Assembly (NCBI RefSeq): GCF_022965805.1
Contig: NC_133102.1
Span: forward strand, 9,060,885 to 9,124,884
Source: Primulina eburnea
Taxonomy: Eukaryota; Streptophyta; Magnoliopsida; Lamiales; Gesneriaceae
DNA length: 64,000 nt
Reading direction: 5' to 3'
Below are positions 22,580-36,658 of the stretch, piece by piece. The notes under the pieces were generated by a model. That model worked only from the letters and a program-made list of their open reading frames with translations, did not search any database and was not told where the DNA came from. Position 1 is the stretch's first letter. Every line of letters starts with the position of its first letter. A program made the position numbers and the translations under genes.

Positions 22580-24720
22580 TGTGGGGACCCGGACGCTAAT
22601 CTTCTTCTTAATCATCGTTAGGATTTAATTATCAGTTCTGATAAACAGGGTCTAAAAAAAATTTTCTTTTTAAAATACAAGTGCGGAAGGTAATGGCATC
22701 TAAATAATATACATATCTGTATAAAACTACAATTCAGTAGAAAAGTACACTACTGTACAACCTAAGTCTAAGGTTCAATTACTAAATTCAAGTAATAAAC
22801 CAAGTCTGCTACAAGTCCGGAATCACCACGCTAACTCGTCTTCTCTCATCGTCATCTCGACCCTGATCCAGCCCCACCTGTTGTCATGCACACATACAAA
22901 ACAAGACAACAACCGGATAACTCCGGTGAGAATAAATCTCAGTATAAAACATGGTAAACATGCATATATACAAAGTAAATCATGAAACATTCTATCATGA
23001 ATAAAATTAAACATAATAGATTTCATAATCTATGAAATCAAATCAAGATAAGCATGCAGCTCAATCAGATAAACATGCAATTCAAATCAAATCATATAAC
23101 CGTGCTATCATGTCTGAAAGCAATAAACATGGGTTTCATAGTCTATGAAACCACATCTCTAAAAAAACATGCAGTTCTAGTCAAATCATGTCTAGACTCG
23201 ACCCAACTATAACCCTAGGGATCCCGGGGTGAATAAGACGTCACTGTCTGTCACCTACCCTCCCAATCGGGGTGACGTACGTCTTATTCCTAGACTTCGG
23301 TCATATCTGTATCGAATAATCTACAATAGGAGGGTGTCTGCTTCTATGTAACGATACACCGAACGTCTAGAAGCCTGACTATCTGTCAAACTTTCCTATC
23401 TCAAATGCAATGTATAACAATCTGTAAACAAAGCATGCTCTTTTCAAAAGATTTGAATATAAGTCTATAAACTAATCATAATCATATCAAAAGATAAACA
23501 ATAATCAAGTATGTGATTTTATTGGGAAACTCAAATGAGATCTGATTTGAGTTATGTCTTCCCAGATATCACATGAATTATACCTTTGTCGTCCTGGTCT
23601 GACGAAGACGAAGTCTCGAAGTCCAATCTGTCCATATCAAGTCTGAGATGACAATATCAAATACACTGTATCAATGTGTAACTCAATTCACGATCTGTTC
23701 TGATCAATACTCAACTCAGTATATAATCTGATCAATCTAAATTAACTGATGTTTCAACGGCATACTAACACAGTCTTGTAACTCCGTAAATCACAACATC
23801 ACTGATAACATATCTAATTCATAACACAGACATATGGTATAATTTCCTCAGTCTGATTCCACAACTATACCGAATAATCTATTCAGAACATATGAGAATA
23901 ATCATTTCTCCATTCTTGAATCAAGAACAATACCAATCTAGTGTTCAATCTAAATCAATATCTTCAGAAAATCATAACAGATGTATAAACAGTCTATTCG
24001 TAAATCTGACTTCGATTATACAATACCTACGGTAGCAAATACACCATATCTGAACCATATACAGTTCTAACAACATCATATTTCCAAAACATCTCAAAAC
24101 GTAATAAAACTTACGTCCTTGTGTAGCTCGAGTCGAGAGGAGTACGGTACTTCGTTCAAATTCGAATTCTGATGAACGGTCCTTCCACAATCGCCAATCA
24201 AAAAGGCGTAAGGATTTTCTATCAAAATCTCGACCTCTTTTTCTGAAATTCTGAGGGAAAACATGTCATTCCTCTGTATATATACTGCATGCACTTCATG
24301 AAACGTGGCATCATTTTTCATGCAACACGCATGACCGCGGGTGCGGTGAGTGTAAGGAGCGCGGGTGCGCTCAAGCGGGGATCCTAGCCATTCTCTCGGC
24401 AGCTCAGACCGCGGGTGCGCTTCTTGCAAGACCGCGGGTGCGGTGTCATCAGTGCGGGTGCGCTCCGTCTAATACCGCGGGTGCGGTGTGTCTACGGGAT
24501 TTGTACTTCATTTTCTGCACATGCACCGCGGGTGCGGTCGTGCTAGCACCGCGGGTGCAGTTGTGCAACTTCTAAATTCTAGTTTTCTGATCATGCAACA
24601 CCTGGTTTCTCAAATCTTTCTTCCCTCATTGCATGTCATGCATTCTCATATCTTTCGAGTCTTACATTAACGAAGATTAACAATCTTGGTTTATCAATTC
24701 TATAATTGTTGGGCATTACA
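22580..24720 (-). repeat. LTR A (3'-most in element sense)
   Basis: 2,141 bp. It holds the palindrome array at 24334-24561 and, in element sense, a TATA-like gtatatatac at 24276-24285 just after it. It has private changes (for example acaacaaccgg near 22910) not found in B-D. The 111-aa, 67-aa and 72-aa ORFs repeated in every LTR have no domain and are probably chance. Confidence 0.92.
24334..24561. promoter_or_regulatory. Array of eight GC-rich palindromes in LTR A
   Basis: Sites start at 24334, 24359, 24408, 24431, 24452, 24474, 24525 and 24548. The main form is ACCGC-GGGT-GCGGT. A second form is GCGC-GGGT-GCGC, in which both arms change together so that the dyad is kept. Spacings are 25, 49, 23, 21, 22, 51 and 23. 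The array lies upstream of the TATA-like site in element sense, so probably in U3. Copies in the other LTRs are at 30304-30531, 36272-36499 and 42241-42468. Confidence 0.7.
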
Positions 24721-27323
24721 TTTCTCCACCTCTTAGATCTGAGTTCGTCCTCGAACTCTCAAGAAATCAATTCAGCTATACGAGAAGAAATGTATACTCG
24801 AGTTGAACTCGAACTCAACTCTTTGATTCCCATCTGGAATACGAATTCATGAAGTATGCTATCATAATACTTCTTCAAGTAACTCTGACAAAATCAATCG
24901 TGCCATGTTGGTATACAACATCCGTATAAACCAATCTACAGCTCATCACATATCAGTACCAGCAGCTGTTATCAAATCTGTCTATCCCAAACAAGGACAT
25001 ATACCATCTTCAGCTTCAAATACCAATCGTCATCATCCGACGTTGGTTTCTTCAATCTGTTCATTCTGAACTATCTTTATCTTCTTTTGAATTTTCTTCA
25101 AAAGAAATCTGTAGTATTCACCGTATACTGTCTTGCCTATAATTATCTCATTACCCATCTGATAAGCTGATAGTTACTGTCACGCAGTGATAATAAGTCA
25201 TATCAATTAGTGCTAACATCCAGCATCACAGTTCTCTGGATATCTTCCAATATCTGGATTATACACTCTGACTGTCTGTCAATCTGTGAATAATCTGCAA
25301 AATAACTTATGGTATGGTCTGCCATAATTGCAAACTTAATCACAATCACAATCTGATACAATCTACTTCTATATTCTAGTCACTCTGACTATATTCTGAC
25401 AACAATCTGTGTCATTTGGTTCTGTTTGTACATCATCTTGTACAAACTAATAGATATAGATTGAATAATCTGTCAATCATAATCATATTATATCACAATC
25501 TGAAAATATCGGGAAAATCTTATTAAGAAATTCATCGAAATATACTCCCCATATCGAATCATAAATATACTAAATCTGTACTAAATCTTCTGATTTCTAT
25601 CTTTCTGTCTTTTCTGTTAGCAATTCAGACATATCATTACAATTTCTGCCAACATTTCTGTACAACTTCTGTCACGACTGATCTAATCTGTCTATGTCAT
25701 ACCTGTCTGTTCAGATCTCATACATTCTCAATCAGCAAAATGAACACTGAATCCACTACAATGCCTTTCTGACACTATCTGTAATTTCAGATTCAAACTA
25801 TTCGGTATAAACAATTTAGTTAATAATAAAATTTAAAGAAAAATACCTACCTGGTATTCGGCTCTGATTATAAATATCAACTCTGTTATACAATTCTGAA
25901 ACATTCTGATATCATAACACAATTAGTCTAATACAAAATACCAAATCACATATCTATTTTCCTGACCGATACTCTGCTCTGATTATCGAAATACTGTTCT
26001 GACCACTCTGATCACGTTTCTGAACTGCTGAAATTCTCGAATTCATTTCTGATACAAGCTGAACTGTATATACTCTCAACGGTTCATAAAATCTGTATCA
26101 TATACGGATTCAAAATAATAGTAATATCAAATCAGAAACGAAGTATCAATATCCTATACAGATCTAGTGAGTTCAATGAACTCATAAAACAAGGATTTCT
26201 GGTAAACATCTTCATATCATTCTGATCAACTGGTATATCTCATCTGCAAATAACATATGCTCCCCAAAACAATATAAGATATCTCAAATACTGATTTAGA
26301 GCAATAATTCTCAAGCAGTTCAAAACATAATTATATCAGATAATCTGTCAACTCCTATAATATCAATCTCTGACAACTCTGACATTTCTGACTTTCTGAT
26401 CTGTCTGATATCGGTATCTGATCAGTCACTGATCACAATATCAACTGTCTCAAAATCAATCAGTATACTAACATCAGATATCATCTATTCTGACTACAAT
26501 TTTTCAAATATTCTATTCAGTCAATCAGATACTGCAAATATATCAAAATTTCATAGATATAATGAGCATAGAATTCATCAGAATATCTCTGAATATACTG
26601 ACACGTGCCAAATAGTATCACAAATCAGATGTACTCGTGGTCAATACTCTTCTACTGATCTTTCAATTTATTCTGTATCATTCTGTACTGAATCTAACAT
26701 ACAGTCAATGTCTGATCTCAATTCAATTCTGAACTCTATCTTTCTGATATAAAGCAATCTGAAATCTTATCTGGCAATATCAGCCAACTCGTACAATACT
26801 GACAGATCTGCCAATATTAGGCTCGATTTCAGTATATCTACTGAATACATAAGGATACCATCTGTTCCTTTCTGTATCAATCGAGTCATAAACAACACAG
26901 ATATCAAAGGAATTCGAAATCTAGAATCCTTACTGTGAATCTCTACTCATCAGCCATATCTGGTCTGAATCTTATACTTTCCTGGCTGGGATCTATCATA
27001 GTTCTGTACTTGTTCAGCCTATACATATCAATAATGCGTTCAAATCAGAAACACAAGTACATCATAAGCTATTTCTATTTCCTTCTCATCTTACTGTAGT
27101 ATACAATATATACAGAAATCTCTGATATCAACACTTCCTCAACAAGCAAGGACATCAATACTACAGTACATAAAAACCCAACAGATACAGCATATCTCCA
27201 TGCACTCAGTCAAAGATATTCTTAACAAATGCATTAGTATATATCAATACATATGCAATAGAATCATAAAGACTAGTACCTGTTGTGAATTCTGAATCTG
27301 TGGTGTCAAGTGAACTCTGTTCC
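24721..27323 (-). pseudogene. Unit 1 interior: decayed protease-RT region, non-coding
   Basis: No long frame remains. Traces on the minus strand still match the pol of the 59429 element. Examples are 'TRLIQKGTDGILMYSVDILKSS' (written here as TRLIQKGTDG and LMYSVDILKSS, near 26880-26820) and 'IRFRPDMADE' near 26950, each followed or broken by stops. The remainder, about 2 kb, is too eroded to read. The PPT (aagaggtggagaaa on the minus strand) is at 24721-24734. Units 2 and 3 repeat this at 30691-33292 and 36659-39260. Confidence 0.65.
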
Positions 27324-28142
27324 CTACGATCTTCGGGAACGCTTCTGGGGACAGACTTTAGCAAAGTGTCCCGGCTGTCCACAAATATTGCATCTACCAG
27401 TCACTCCCTGGCATTGCTCGGTGAAATGTCTCCCTCCGCAACTCCTGCAATGCACTCCAGTATAGCTCGGACTAGAACTACTGGAACTCGAGGAACCACT
27501 TCCTAATTTCTTGAATGGCTTCTTCTGAGCCTTCAGCAAATCTTGCTTCCCACTCGTACTGCCGTGATCATATCGAAGAGGGGATTTCTGTGCCTGAAGT
27601 GGCTTCACACACAACCTTGTCAATTGTCTAATCAGACTCGCCTCAGCTCTCTTTGCTCTACTCAGGATGTCAGCAAAATGGTAAGGTCGTTGCAAATTCA
27701 TAAATGCAACTACCTCTGAGTTCAACCCTCTGATGAACTGATTTACTATAGCTTCATCATTTCCAGCTAAATGAGGAGCAAAATGCAGTAGAGTAGAGAA
27801 TTTAGCAATATATTGGTCAATATTCAGCGGCCCTTGGCTCAAATTCTCAAACTCTAATTTCTTGTCCTCTCGGTACGAAGCTGAGAAAAATCTTCGATAG
27901 AATTCAGCTCTGAATATTTCCCACGACATCACTGTACCTCTCTGTGCCCACATTCTTGTACTGGTAATCCACCAACTCCTGGCGGCTTCTCGTAACTGGT
28001 AAGGCACCATCTTAACTCTCTGTTCATCTGTACAATCAAGTAAATCAAACAAGATTTCTATATCATCAAACCAGTTCTGACAGTCTTCAGATGTCTCCGT
28101 ACCACTCAGAATCGGCGGCTGTAATAACTCAAATTCTTTCAT
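27324..28142 (-). CDS. gag: Gag polyprotein of the tandem element, unit 1
   Basis: A 272-aa open frame. Residues about 1-170 are a Ty3 retrotransposon Gag domain (WFDDIEILFDLL, ARSWW, FRAEFYRRFF, YIAKFSTLL, FIRGLN). A basic Ser-rich linker follows, then two Cys/His clusters: CRSCGGRHFTEQC (degenerate) and CNICGQPGHFAKVC (a CX2CX4HX4C knuckle). Gag forms the particle that packages element RNA. The frame stops right after the knuckle, so no protease is fused. Compared with the 59429 gag, the ancestral start falls at 28221-28223, where the codon is ATA. The first ATG is 27 codons inside, so the product may be N-terminally shortened. The ORF is intact although pol has decayed. Confidence 0.88.
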   Translation of the reverse strand: MKEFELLQPPILSGTETSEDCQNWFDDIEILFDLLDCTDEQRVKMVPYQLREAARSWWITSTRMWAQRGTVMSWEIFRAEFYRRFFSASYREDKKLEFENLSQGPLNIDQYIAKFSTLLHFAPHLAGNDEAIVNQFIRGLNSEVVAFMNLQRPYHFADILSRAKRAEASLIRQLTRLCVKPLQAQKSPLRYDHGSTSGKQDLLKAQKKPFKKLGSGSSSSSSSSPSYTGVHCRSCGGRHFTEQCQGVTGRCNICGQPGHFAKVCPQKRSRRS

Positions 28143-28532
28143 CTTTTCTTCTAGCTGAGCTTCTGATGCATCTCGCTGTTCAGACGAAGTACTACCCCTT
28201 TCTGGAAATCTCCGAGGCGGTATATCTGAATATCAAACCGGTTAATACACAGTCTATACAATCTGTCTCAGCCCTCCTCTGATCATATACCTCTGATCGA
28301 GACTCAGTTCTGATTCAGGCTTAACAATTACATGCTGTAATCAACTCCGATACAACATGTAATAAGGAAAACAGTAAATCATGCTAGCACCCATAATGTA
28401 ATTCAGCATTATAATAAATCTCATGCTAGCAATCACATGCAAGGAAGAAAGTTCAATCTACCCCGCTCATTCTCTACTATCTCAGTCTAAAAGATCTATC
28501 AGTTCTGACTATCTCAATCTAAAGGATCTATC

Positions 28533-28544
28533 GCTCTGATACCA
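28533..28544 (-). other. PBS of unit 1 (tRNA-iMet)
   Basis: The minus strand reads tggtatcagagc, five bases after the LTR B end (spacer acagg). The same site and spacer occur at 34502-34513, at 40470-40481, and in the 59429 element. Confidence 0.9.
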
Positions 28545-28549
28545 CCTGT

Positions 28550-30690
28550 TGTGGGGACCCGGACGCTAATCTTCTTCTTAATCATCGTTAGGATTTAATT
28601 ATCAGTTCTGATAAACAGGGTCTAAAAAAAATTTTCTTTTTAAAATACAAGTGCGGAAGGTAATGGCATCTAAATAATATACATATCTGTATAAAACTAC
28701 AATTCAGTAGAAAAGTACACTACTGTACAACCTAAGTCTAAGGTTCAATTACTAAATTCAAGTAATAAACCAAGTCTGCTACAAGTCCGGAATCACCACG
28801 CTAACTCGTCTTCTCTCATCGTCATCTCGACCCTGATCCAGCCCCACCTGTTGTCATGCACACATACAAAACAAGACAACAGCCGGATAACTCCGGTGAG
28901 AATAAATCTCAGTATAAAACATGGTAAACATGCATATATACAAAGTAAATCATGAAACATTCTATCATGAATAAAATTAAACATAATAGATTTCATAATC
29001 TATGAAATCAAATCAAGATAAGCATGCAGCTCAATCAGATAAACATGCAATTCAAATCAAATCATATAACCGTGCTATCATGTCTGAAAGCAATAAACAT
29101 GGGTTTCATAGTCTATGAAACCACATCTCTAAAAAAACATGCAGTTCTAGTCAAATCATGTCTAGACTCGACCCAACTATAACCCTAGGGATCCCGGGGT
29201 GAATAAGACGTCACTGTCTGTCACCTACCCTCCCAATCGGGGTGACGTACGTCTTATTCCTAGACTTCGGTCATATCTGTATCGAATAATCTACAATAGG
29301 AGGGTGTCTGCTTCTATGTAACGATACACCGAACGTCTAGAAGCCTGACTATCTGTCAAACTTTCCTATCTCAAATGCAATGTATAACAATCTGTAAACA
29401 AAGCATGCTCTTTTCAAAAGATTTGAATATAAGTCTATAAACTAATCATAATCATATCAAAAGATAAACAATAATCAAGTATGTGATTTTGTTGGGAAAC
29501 TCAAATGAGATCTGATTTGAGTTATGTCTTCCCAGATATCACATGAATTATACCTTTGTCGTCCTGGTCTGACGAAGACGAAGTCTCGAAGTCCAATCTG
29601 TCCATATCAAGTCTGAGATGACAATATCAAATACACTGTATCAATGTGTAACTCAATTCACGATCTGTTCTGATCAATACTCAACTCAGTATATAATCTG
29701 ATCAATCTAAATTAACTGATGTTTCAACGGCATACTAACACAGTCTTGTAACTCCGTAAATCACAACATCACTGATAACATATCTAATTCATAACACAGA
29801 CATATGGTATAATTTCCTCAGTCTGATTCCACAACTATACCGAATAATCTATTCAGAACATATGAGAATAATCATTTCTCCATTCTTGAATCAAGAACAA
29901 TACCAATCTAGTGTTCAATCTAAATCAATATCTTCAGAAAATCATAACAATTGTATAAACAGTCTATTCGTAAATCTGACTTCGATTATACAATACCTAC
30001 GGTAGCAAATACACCATATCTGAACCATATACAGTTCTAACAACATCATATTTCCAAAACATCTCAAAACGTAATAAAACTTACGTCCTTGTGTAGCTCG
30101 AGTCGAGAGGAGTACGGTACTTCGTTCAAATTCGAATTCTGATGAACGGTCCTTCCACAATCGCCAATCAAAAAGGTGTAAGGATTTTTTATCAAAATCT
30201 CGACCTCCTTTTCTGAAATTCTGAGGGAAAACATGTCATTCCTCTGTATATATACTGCATGCACTTCATGAAACGTGGCATCATTTTTCATGCAACACGC
30301 ATGACCGCGGGTGCGGTGAGTGTAAGGAGCGCGGGTGCGCTCAAGCGGTGATCCTAGCCATTCTCTCGGCAGCTCAGACCGCGGGTGCGCTTCTTGCAAG
30401 ACCGCGGGTGCGGTGTCATCAGCGCGGGTGCGCTCCGTCTAATACCGCGGGTGCGGTGTGTCTACGGGATTTGTACTTCATTTTCTGCACATGCACCGCG
30501 GGTGCGGTCGTGCTAGCACCACGGGTGCGGTTGTGCAACTTCTAAATTCTAGTTTTCTGATCATGCAACACCTGGTTTCTCAAATCTTTCTTCCCTCATT
30601 GCATGTCATGCATTCTCATATCTTTCGAGTCTTACATTAACGAAGATTAACAATCTTGGTTTATCAATTCTATAATTGTTGGGCATTACA
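28550..30690 (-). repeat. LTR B
   Basis: 2,141 bp, shared between units 1 and 2. No TSD at either edge. It is almost identical to LTR C. Confidence 0.92.
30304..30531. promoter_or_regulatory. Palindrome array in LTR B
   Basis: Same eight sites as in LTR A. The fifth site is GCGCGGGTGCGC-like here (agCGCGGGTGCGC), versus a GTGC left arm in LTR A. Confidence 0.65.
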
Positions 30691-33292
30691 TTTCTCCACC
30701 TCTTAGATCTGAGTTCGTCCTCGAACTCTCAAGAAATCAATTCAGCTATACGAGAAGAAATGTATACTCGAGTTCAACTCGAACTCAACTCTTTGATTCC
30801 CATCTGGAATACGAATTCATGAAGTATGCTATCATAATACTTCTTCAAGTAACTCTGACAAAATCAATCGTGCCATGTTGGTATACAACATCCGTATAAA
30901 CCAATCTACAGCTCATCACATATCAGTACCAGCAGCTGTTATCAAATCTGTCTATCCCAAACAAGGACATATACCATCTTCAGCTTCAAATACCAATCGT
31001 CATCATCCGACGTTGGTTTCTTCAATCTGTTCATTCTGAACTATCTTTATCTTCTTTTGAATTTTCTTCAAAAGAAATCTGTAGTATTCACCGTATACTG
31101 TCTTGCCTATAATTATCTCATTACCCATCTGATAAGCTGATAGTTACTGTCACGCAGTGATAATAAGTCATATCAATTAGTGCTAACATCCAGCATCACA
31201 GTTCTCTGGATATCTTCCAATATCTGGATTATACACTCTGACTGTCTGTCAATCTGTGAATAATCTGCAAAATAACTTATGGTATGGTCTGCCATAATTG
31301 CAAACTTAATCACAATCACAATCTGATACAATCTACTTCTATATTCTAGTCACTCTGACTATATTCTGACAACAATCTGTGTCATTTGGTTCTGTTTGTA
31401 CATCATCTTGTACAAACTAATAGATATAGATTGAATAATCTGTCAATCATAATCATATTATATCACAATCTGAAAATATCGGGAAAATCTTATTAAGAAA
31501 TTCATCGAAATATACTCCCCATATCGAATCATAAATATACTAAATCTGTACTAAATCTTCTGATTTCTATCTTTCTGTCTTTTCTGTTAGCAATTCAGAC
31601 ATATCATTACAATTTCTGCCAACATTTCTGTACAACTTCTGTCACGACTGATCTAATCTGTCTATGTCATACCTGTCTGTTCAGATCTCATACATTCTCA
31701 ATCAGCAAAATGAACACTGAATCCACTACAATGCCTTTCTGACACTATCTGTAATTTCAGATTCAAACTATTCGGTATAAACAATTTAGTTAATAATAAA
31801 ATTTAAAGAAAAATACCTACCTGGTATTCGGCTCTGATTATAAATATCAACTCTGTTATACAATTCTGAAACATTCTGATATCATAACACAATTAGTCTA
31901 ATACAAAATACCAAATCACATATCTATTTTCCTGACCGATACTCTGCTCTGATTATCGAAATACTGTTCTGACCACTCTGATCACGTTTCTGAACTGCTG
32001 AAATTCTCGAATTCATTTCTGATACAAGCTGAACTGTATATACTCTCAACGGTTCATAAAATCTGTATCATATACGGATTCAAAATAATAGTAATATCAA
32101 ATCAGAAACGAAGTATCAATATCCTATACAGATCTAGTGAGTTCAATGAACTCATAAAACAAGGATTTCTGGTAAACATCTTCATATCATTCTGATCAAC
32201 TGGTATATCTCATCTGCAAATAACATATGCTCCCCAAAACAATATAAGATATCTCAAATACTGATTTAGAGCAATAATTCTCAAGCAGTTCAAAACATAA
32301 TTATATCAGATAATCTGTCAACTCCTATAATATCAATCTCTGACAACTCTGACATTTCTGACTTTCTGATCTGTCTGATATCGGTATCTGATCAGTCACT
32401 GATCACAATATCAACTGTCTCAAAATCAATCAGTATACTAACATCAGATATCATCTATTCTGACTACAATTTTCAAATATTCTATTCAGTCAATCAGATA
32501 CTGCAAATATATCAAAATTTCATAGATATAATGAGCATAGAATTCATCAGAATATCTCTGAATATACTGACACGTGCCAAATAGTATCACAAATCAGATG
32601 TACTCGTGGTCAATACTCTTCTACTGATCTTTCAATTTATTCTGTATCATTCTGTACTGAATCTAACATACAGTCAATGTCTGATCTCAATTCAATTCTG
32701 AACTCTATCTTTCTGATATAAAGCAATCTGAAATCTTATCTGGCAATATCAGCCAACTCGTACAATACTGACAGATCTGCCAATATTAGGCTCGATTTCA
32801 GTATATCTACTGAATACATAAGGATACCATCTGTTCCTTTCTGTATCAATCGAGTCATAAACAACACAGATATCAAAGGAATTCGAAATCTAGAATCCTT
32901 ACTGTGAATCTCTACTCATCAGCCATATCTGGTCTGAATCTTATACTTTCCTGGCTGGGATCTATCATAGTTCTGTACTTGTTCAGCCTATACATATCAA
33001 TAATGCGTTCAAATCAGAAACACAAGTACATCATAAGCTATTTCTATTTCCTTCTCATCTTACTGTAGTATACAATATATACAGAAATCTCTGATATCAA
33101 CACTTCCTCAACAAGCAAGGACATCAATACTACAGTACATAAAAACCCAACAGATACAGCATATCTCCATGCACTCAGTCAAAGATATTCTTAACAAATG
33201 CATTAGTATATATCAATACATATGCAATAGAATCATAAAGACTAGTACCTGTTGTGAATTCTGAATCTGTGGTGTCAAGTGAACTCTGTTCC
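30691..33292 (-). pseudogene. Unit 2 interior: decayed pol
   Basis: Nearly identical to the unit 1 interior. I noticed two differences: near 30777 (gttcaactc versus gttgaactc) and a one-base shorter T run near 32470. PPT at 30691-30704. Confidence 0.65.
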
Positions 33293-34111
33293 CTACGATC
33301 TTCGGGAACGCTTCTGGGGACAGACTTTAGCAAAGTGTCCCGGCTGTCCACAAATATTGCATCTACCAGTCACTCCCTGGCATTGCTCGGTGAAATGTCT
33401 CCCTCCGCAACTCCTGCAATGCACTCCAGTATAGCTCGGACTAGAACTACTGGAACTCGAGGAACCACTTCCTAATTTCTTGAATGGCTTCTTCTGAGCC
33501 TTCAGCAAATCTTGCTTCCCACTCGTACTGCCGTGATCATATCGAAGAGGGGATTTCTGTGCCTGAAGTGGCTTCACACACAACCTTGTCAATTGTCTAA
33601 TCAGACTCGCCTCAGCTCTCTTTGCTCTACTCAGGATGTCAGCAAAATGGTAAGGTCGTTGCAAATTCATAAATGCAACTACCTCTGAGTTCAACCCTCT
33701 GATGAACTGATTTACTATAGCTTCATCATTTCCAGCTAAATGAGGAGCAAAATGCAGTAGAGTAGAGAATTTAGCAATATATTGGTCAATATTCAGCGGC
33801 CCTTGGCTCAAATTCTCAAACTCTAATTTCTTGTCCTCTCGGTACGAAGCTGAGAAAAATCTTCGATAGAATTCAGCTCTGAATATTTCCCACGACATCA
33901 CTGTACCTCTCTGTGCCCACATTCTTGTACTGGTAATCCACCAACTCCTGGCGGCTTCTCGTAACTGGTAAGGCACCATCTTAACTCTCTGTTCATCTGT
34001 ACAATCAAGTAAATCAAACAAGATTTCTATATCATCAAACCAGTTCTGACAGTCTTCAGATGTCTCCGTACCACTCAGAATCGGCGGCTGTAATAACTCA
34101 AATTCTTTCAT
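33293..34111 (-). CDS. gag: Gag polyprotein of the tandem element, unit 2
   Basis: 272 aa, with the same translation as unit 1: Ty3 Gag domain, Ser-rich linker and CNICGQPGHFAKVC knuckle. The ancestral start position (34190-34192) is also ATA. Perfect protein identity to unit 1 suggests a recent duplication or conversion of the unit. Confidence 0.88.
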   Translation of the reverse strand: MKEFELLQPPILSGTETSEDCQNWFDDIEILFDLLDCTDEQRVKMVPYQLREAARSWWITSTRMWAQRGTVMSWEIFRAEFYRRFFSASYREDKKLEFENLSQGPLNIDQYIAKFSTLLHFAPHLAGNDEAIVNQFIRGLNSEVVAFMNLQRPYHFADILSRAKRAEASLIRQLTRLCVKPLQAQKSPLRYDHGSTSGKQDLLKAQKKPFKKLGSGSSSSSSSSPSYTGVHCRSCGGRHFTEQCQGVTGRCNICGQPGHFAKVCPQKRSRRS

Positions 34112-34518
34112 CTTTTCTTCTAGCTGAGCTTCTGATGCATCTCGCTGTTCAGACGAAGTACTACCCCTTTCTGGAAATCTCCGAGGCGGTATATCTGAAT
34201 ATCAAACCGGTTAATACACAGTCTATACAATCTGTCTCAGCCCTCCTCTGATCATATACCTCTGATCGAGACTCAGTTCTGATTCAGGCTTAACAATTAC
34301 ATGCTGTAATCAACTCCGATACAACATGTAATAAGGAAAACAGTAAATCATGCTAGCACCCATAATGTAATTCAGCATTATAATAAATCTCATGCTAGCA
34401 ATCACATGCAAGGAAGAAAGTTCAATCTACCCCGCTCATTCTCTACTATCTCAGTCTAAAAGATCTATCAGTTCTGACTATCTCAATCTAAAGGATCTAT
34501 CGCTCTGATACCACCTGT

Positions 34519-36658
34519 TGTGGGGACCCGGACGCTAATCTTCTTCTTAATCATCGTTAGGATTTAATTATCAGTTCTGATAAACAGGGTCTAAAAAAAA
34601 TTTTCTTTTTAAAATACAAGTGCGGAAGGTAATGGCATCTAAATAATATACATATCTGTATAAAACTACAATTCAGTAGAAAAGTACACTACTGTACAAC
34701 CTAAGTCTAAGGTTCAATTACTAAATTCAAGTAATAAACCAAGTCTGCTACAAGTCCGGAATCACCACGCTAACTCGTCTTCTCTCATCGTCATCTCGAC
34801 CCTGATCCAGCCCCACCTGTTGTCATGCACACATACAAAACAAGACAACAGCCGGATAACTCCGGTGAGAATAAATCTCAGTATAAAACATGGTAAACAT
34901 GCATATATACAAAGTAAATCATGAAACATTCTATCATGAATAAAATTAAACATAATAGATTTCATAATCTATGAAATCAAATCAAGATAAGCATGCAGCT
35001 CAATCAGATAAACATGCAATTCAAATCAAATCATATAACCGTGCTATCATGTCTGAAAGCAATAAACATGGGTTTCATAGTCTATGAAACCACATCTCTA
35101 AAAAAACATGCAGTTCTAGTCAAATCATGTCTAGACTCGACCCAACTATAACCCTAGGGATCCCGGGGTGAATAAGACGTCACTGTCTGTCACCTACCCT
35201 CCCAATCGGGGTGACGTACGTCTTATTCCTAGACTTCGGTCATATCTGTATCGAATAATCTACAATAGGAGGGTGTCTGCTTCTATGTAACGATACACCG
35301 AACGTCTAGAAGCCTGACTATCTGTCAAACTTTCCTATCTCAAATGCAATGTATAACAATCTGTAAACAAAGCATGCTCTTTTCAAAAGATTTGAATATA
35401 AGTCTATAAACTAATCATAATCATATCAAAAGATAAACAATAATCAAGTATGTGATTTTGTTGGGAAACTCAAATGAGATCTGATTTGAGTTATGTCTTC
35501 CCAGATATCACATGAATTATACCTTTGTCGTCCTGGTCTGACGAAGACGAAGTCTCGAAGTCCAATCTGTCCATATCAAGTCTGAGATGACAATATCAAA
35601 TACACTGTATCAATGTGTAACTCAATTCACGATCTGTTCTGATCAATACTCAACTCAGTATATAATCTGATCAATCTAAATTAACTGATGTTTCAACGGC
35701 ATACTAACACAGTCTTGTAACTCCGTAAATCACAACATCACTGATAACATATCTAATTCATAACACAGACATATGGTATAATTTCCTCAGTCTGATTCCA
35801 CAACTATACCGAATAATCTATTCAGAACATATGAGAATAATCATTTCTCCATTCTTGAATCAAGAACAATACCAATCTAGTGTTCAATCTAAATCAATAT
35901 CTTCAGAAAATCATAACAATTGTATAAACAGTCTATTCGTAAATCTGACTTCGATTATACAATACCTACGGTAGCAAATACACCATATCTGAACCATATA
36001 CAGTTCTAACACATCATATTTCCAAAACATCTCAAAACGTAATAAAACTTACGTCCTTGTGTAGCTCGAGTCGAGAGGAGTACGGTACTTCGTTCAAATT
36101 CGAATTCTGATGAACGGTCCTTCCACAATCGCCAATCAAAAAGGTGTAAGGATTTTTTATCAAAATCTCGACCTCCTTTTCTGAAATTCTGAGGGAAAAC
36201 ATGTCATTCCTCTGTATATATACTGCATGCACTTCATGAAACGTGGCATCATTTTTCATGCAACACGCATGACCGCGGGTGCGGTGAGTGTAAGGAGCGC
36301 GGGTGCGCTCAAGCGGTGATCCTAGCCATTCTCTCGGCAGCTCAGACCGCGGGTGCGCTTCTTGCAAGACCGCGGGTGCGGTGTCATCAGCGCGGGTGCG
36401 CTCCGTCTAATACCGCGGGTGCGGTGTGTCTACGGGATTTGTACTTCATTTTCTGCACATGCACCGCGGGTGCGGTCGTGCTAGCACCACGGGTGCGGTT
36501 GTGCAACTTCTAAATTCTAGTTTTCTGATCATGCAACACCTGGTTTCTCAAATCTTTCTTCCCTCATTGCATGTCATGCATTCTCATATCTTTCGAGTCT
36601 TACATTAACGAAGATTAACAATCTTGGTTTATCAATTCTATAATTGTTGGGCATTACA
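34519..36658 (-). repeat. LTR C
   Basis: 2,140 bp. It has a one-base deletion near 36010 (taacacatc versus taacaacatc) relative to the others. No TSD at either edge. Palindrome array at 36272-36499. Confidence 0.92.

Noticed and set aside
24094..24429. 111-aa ORF (-) repeated in all four LTRs
   Set aside because: It runs through the U3 palindrome array and shows no domain. It is repeated only because the LTR is repeated.
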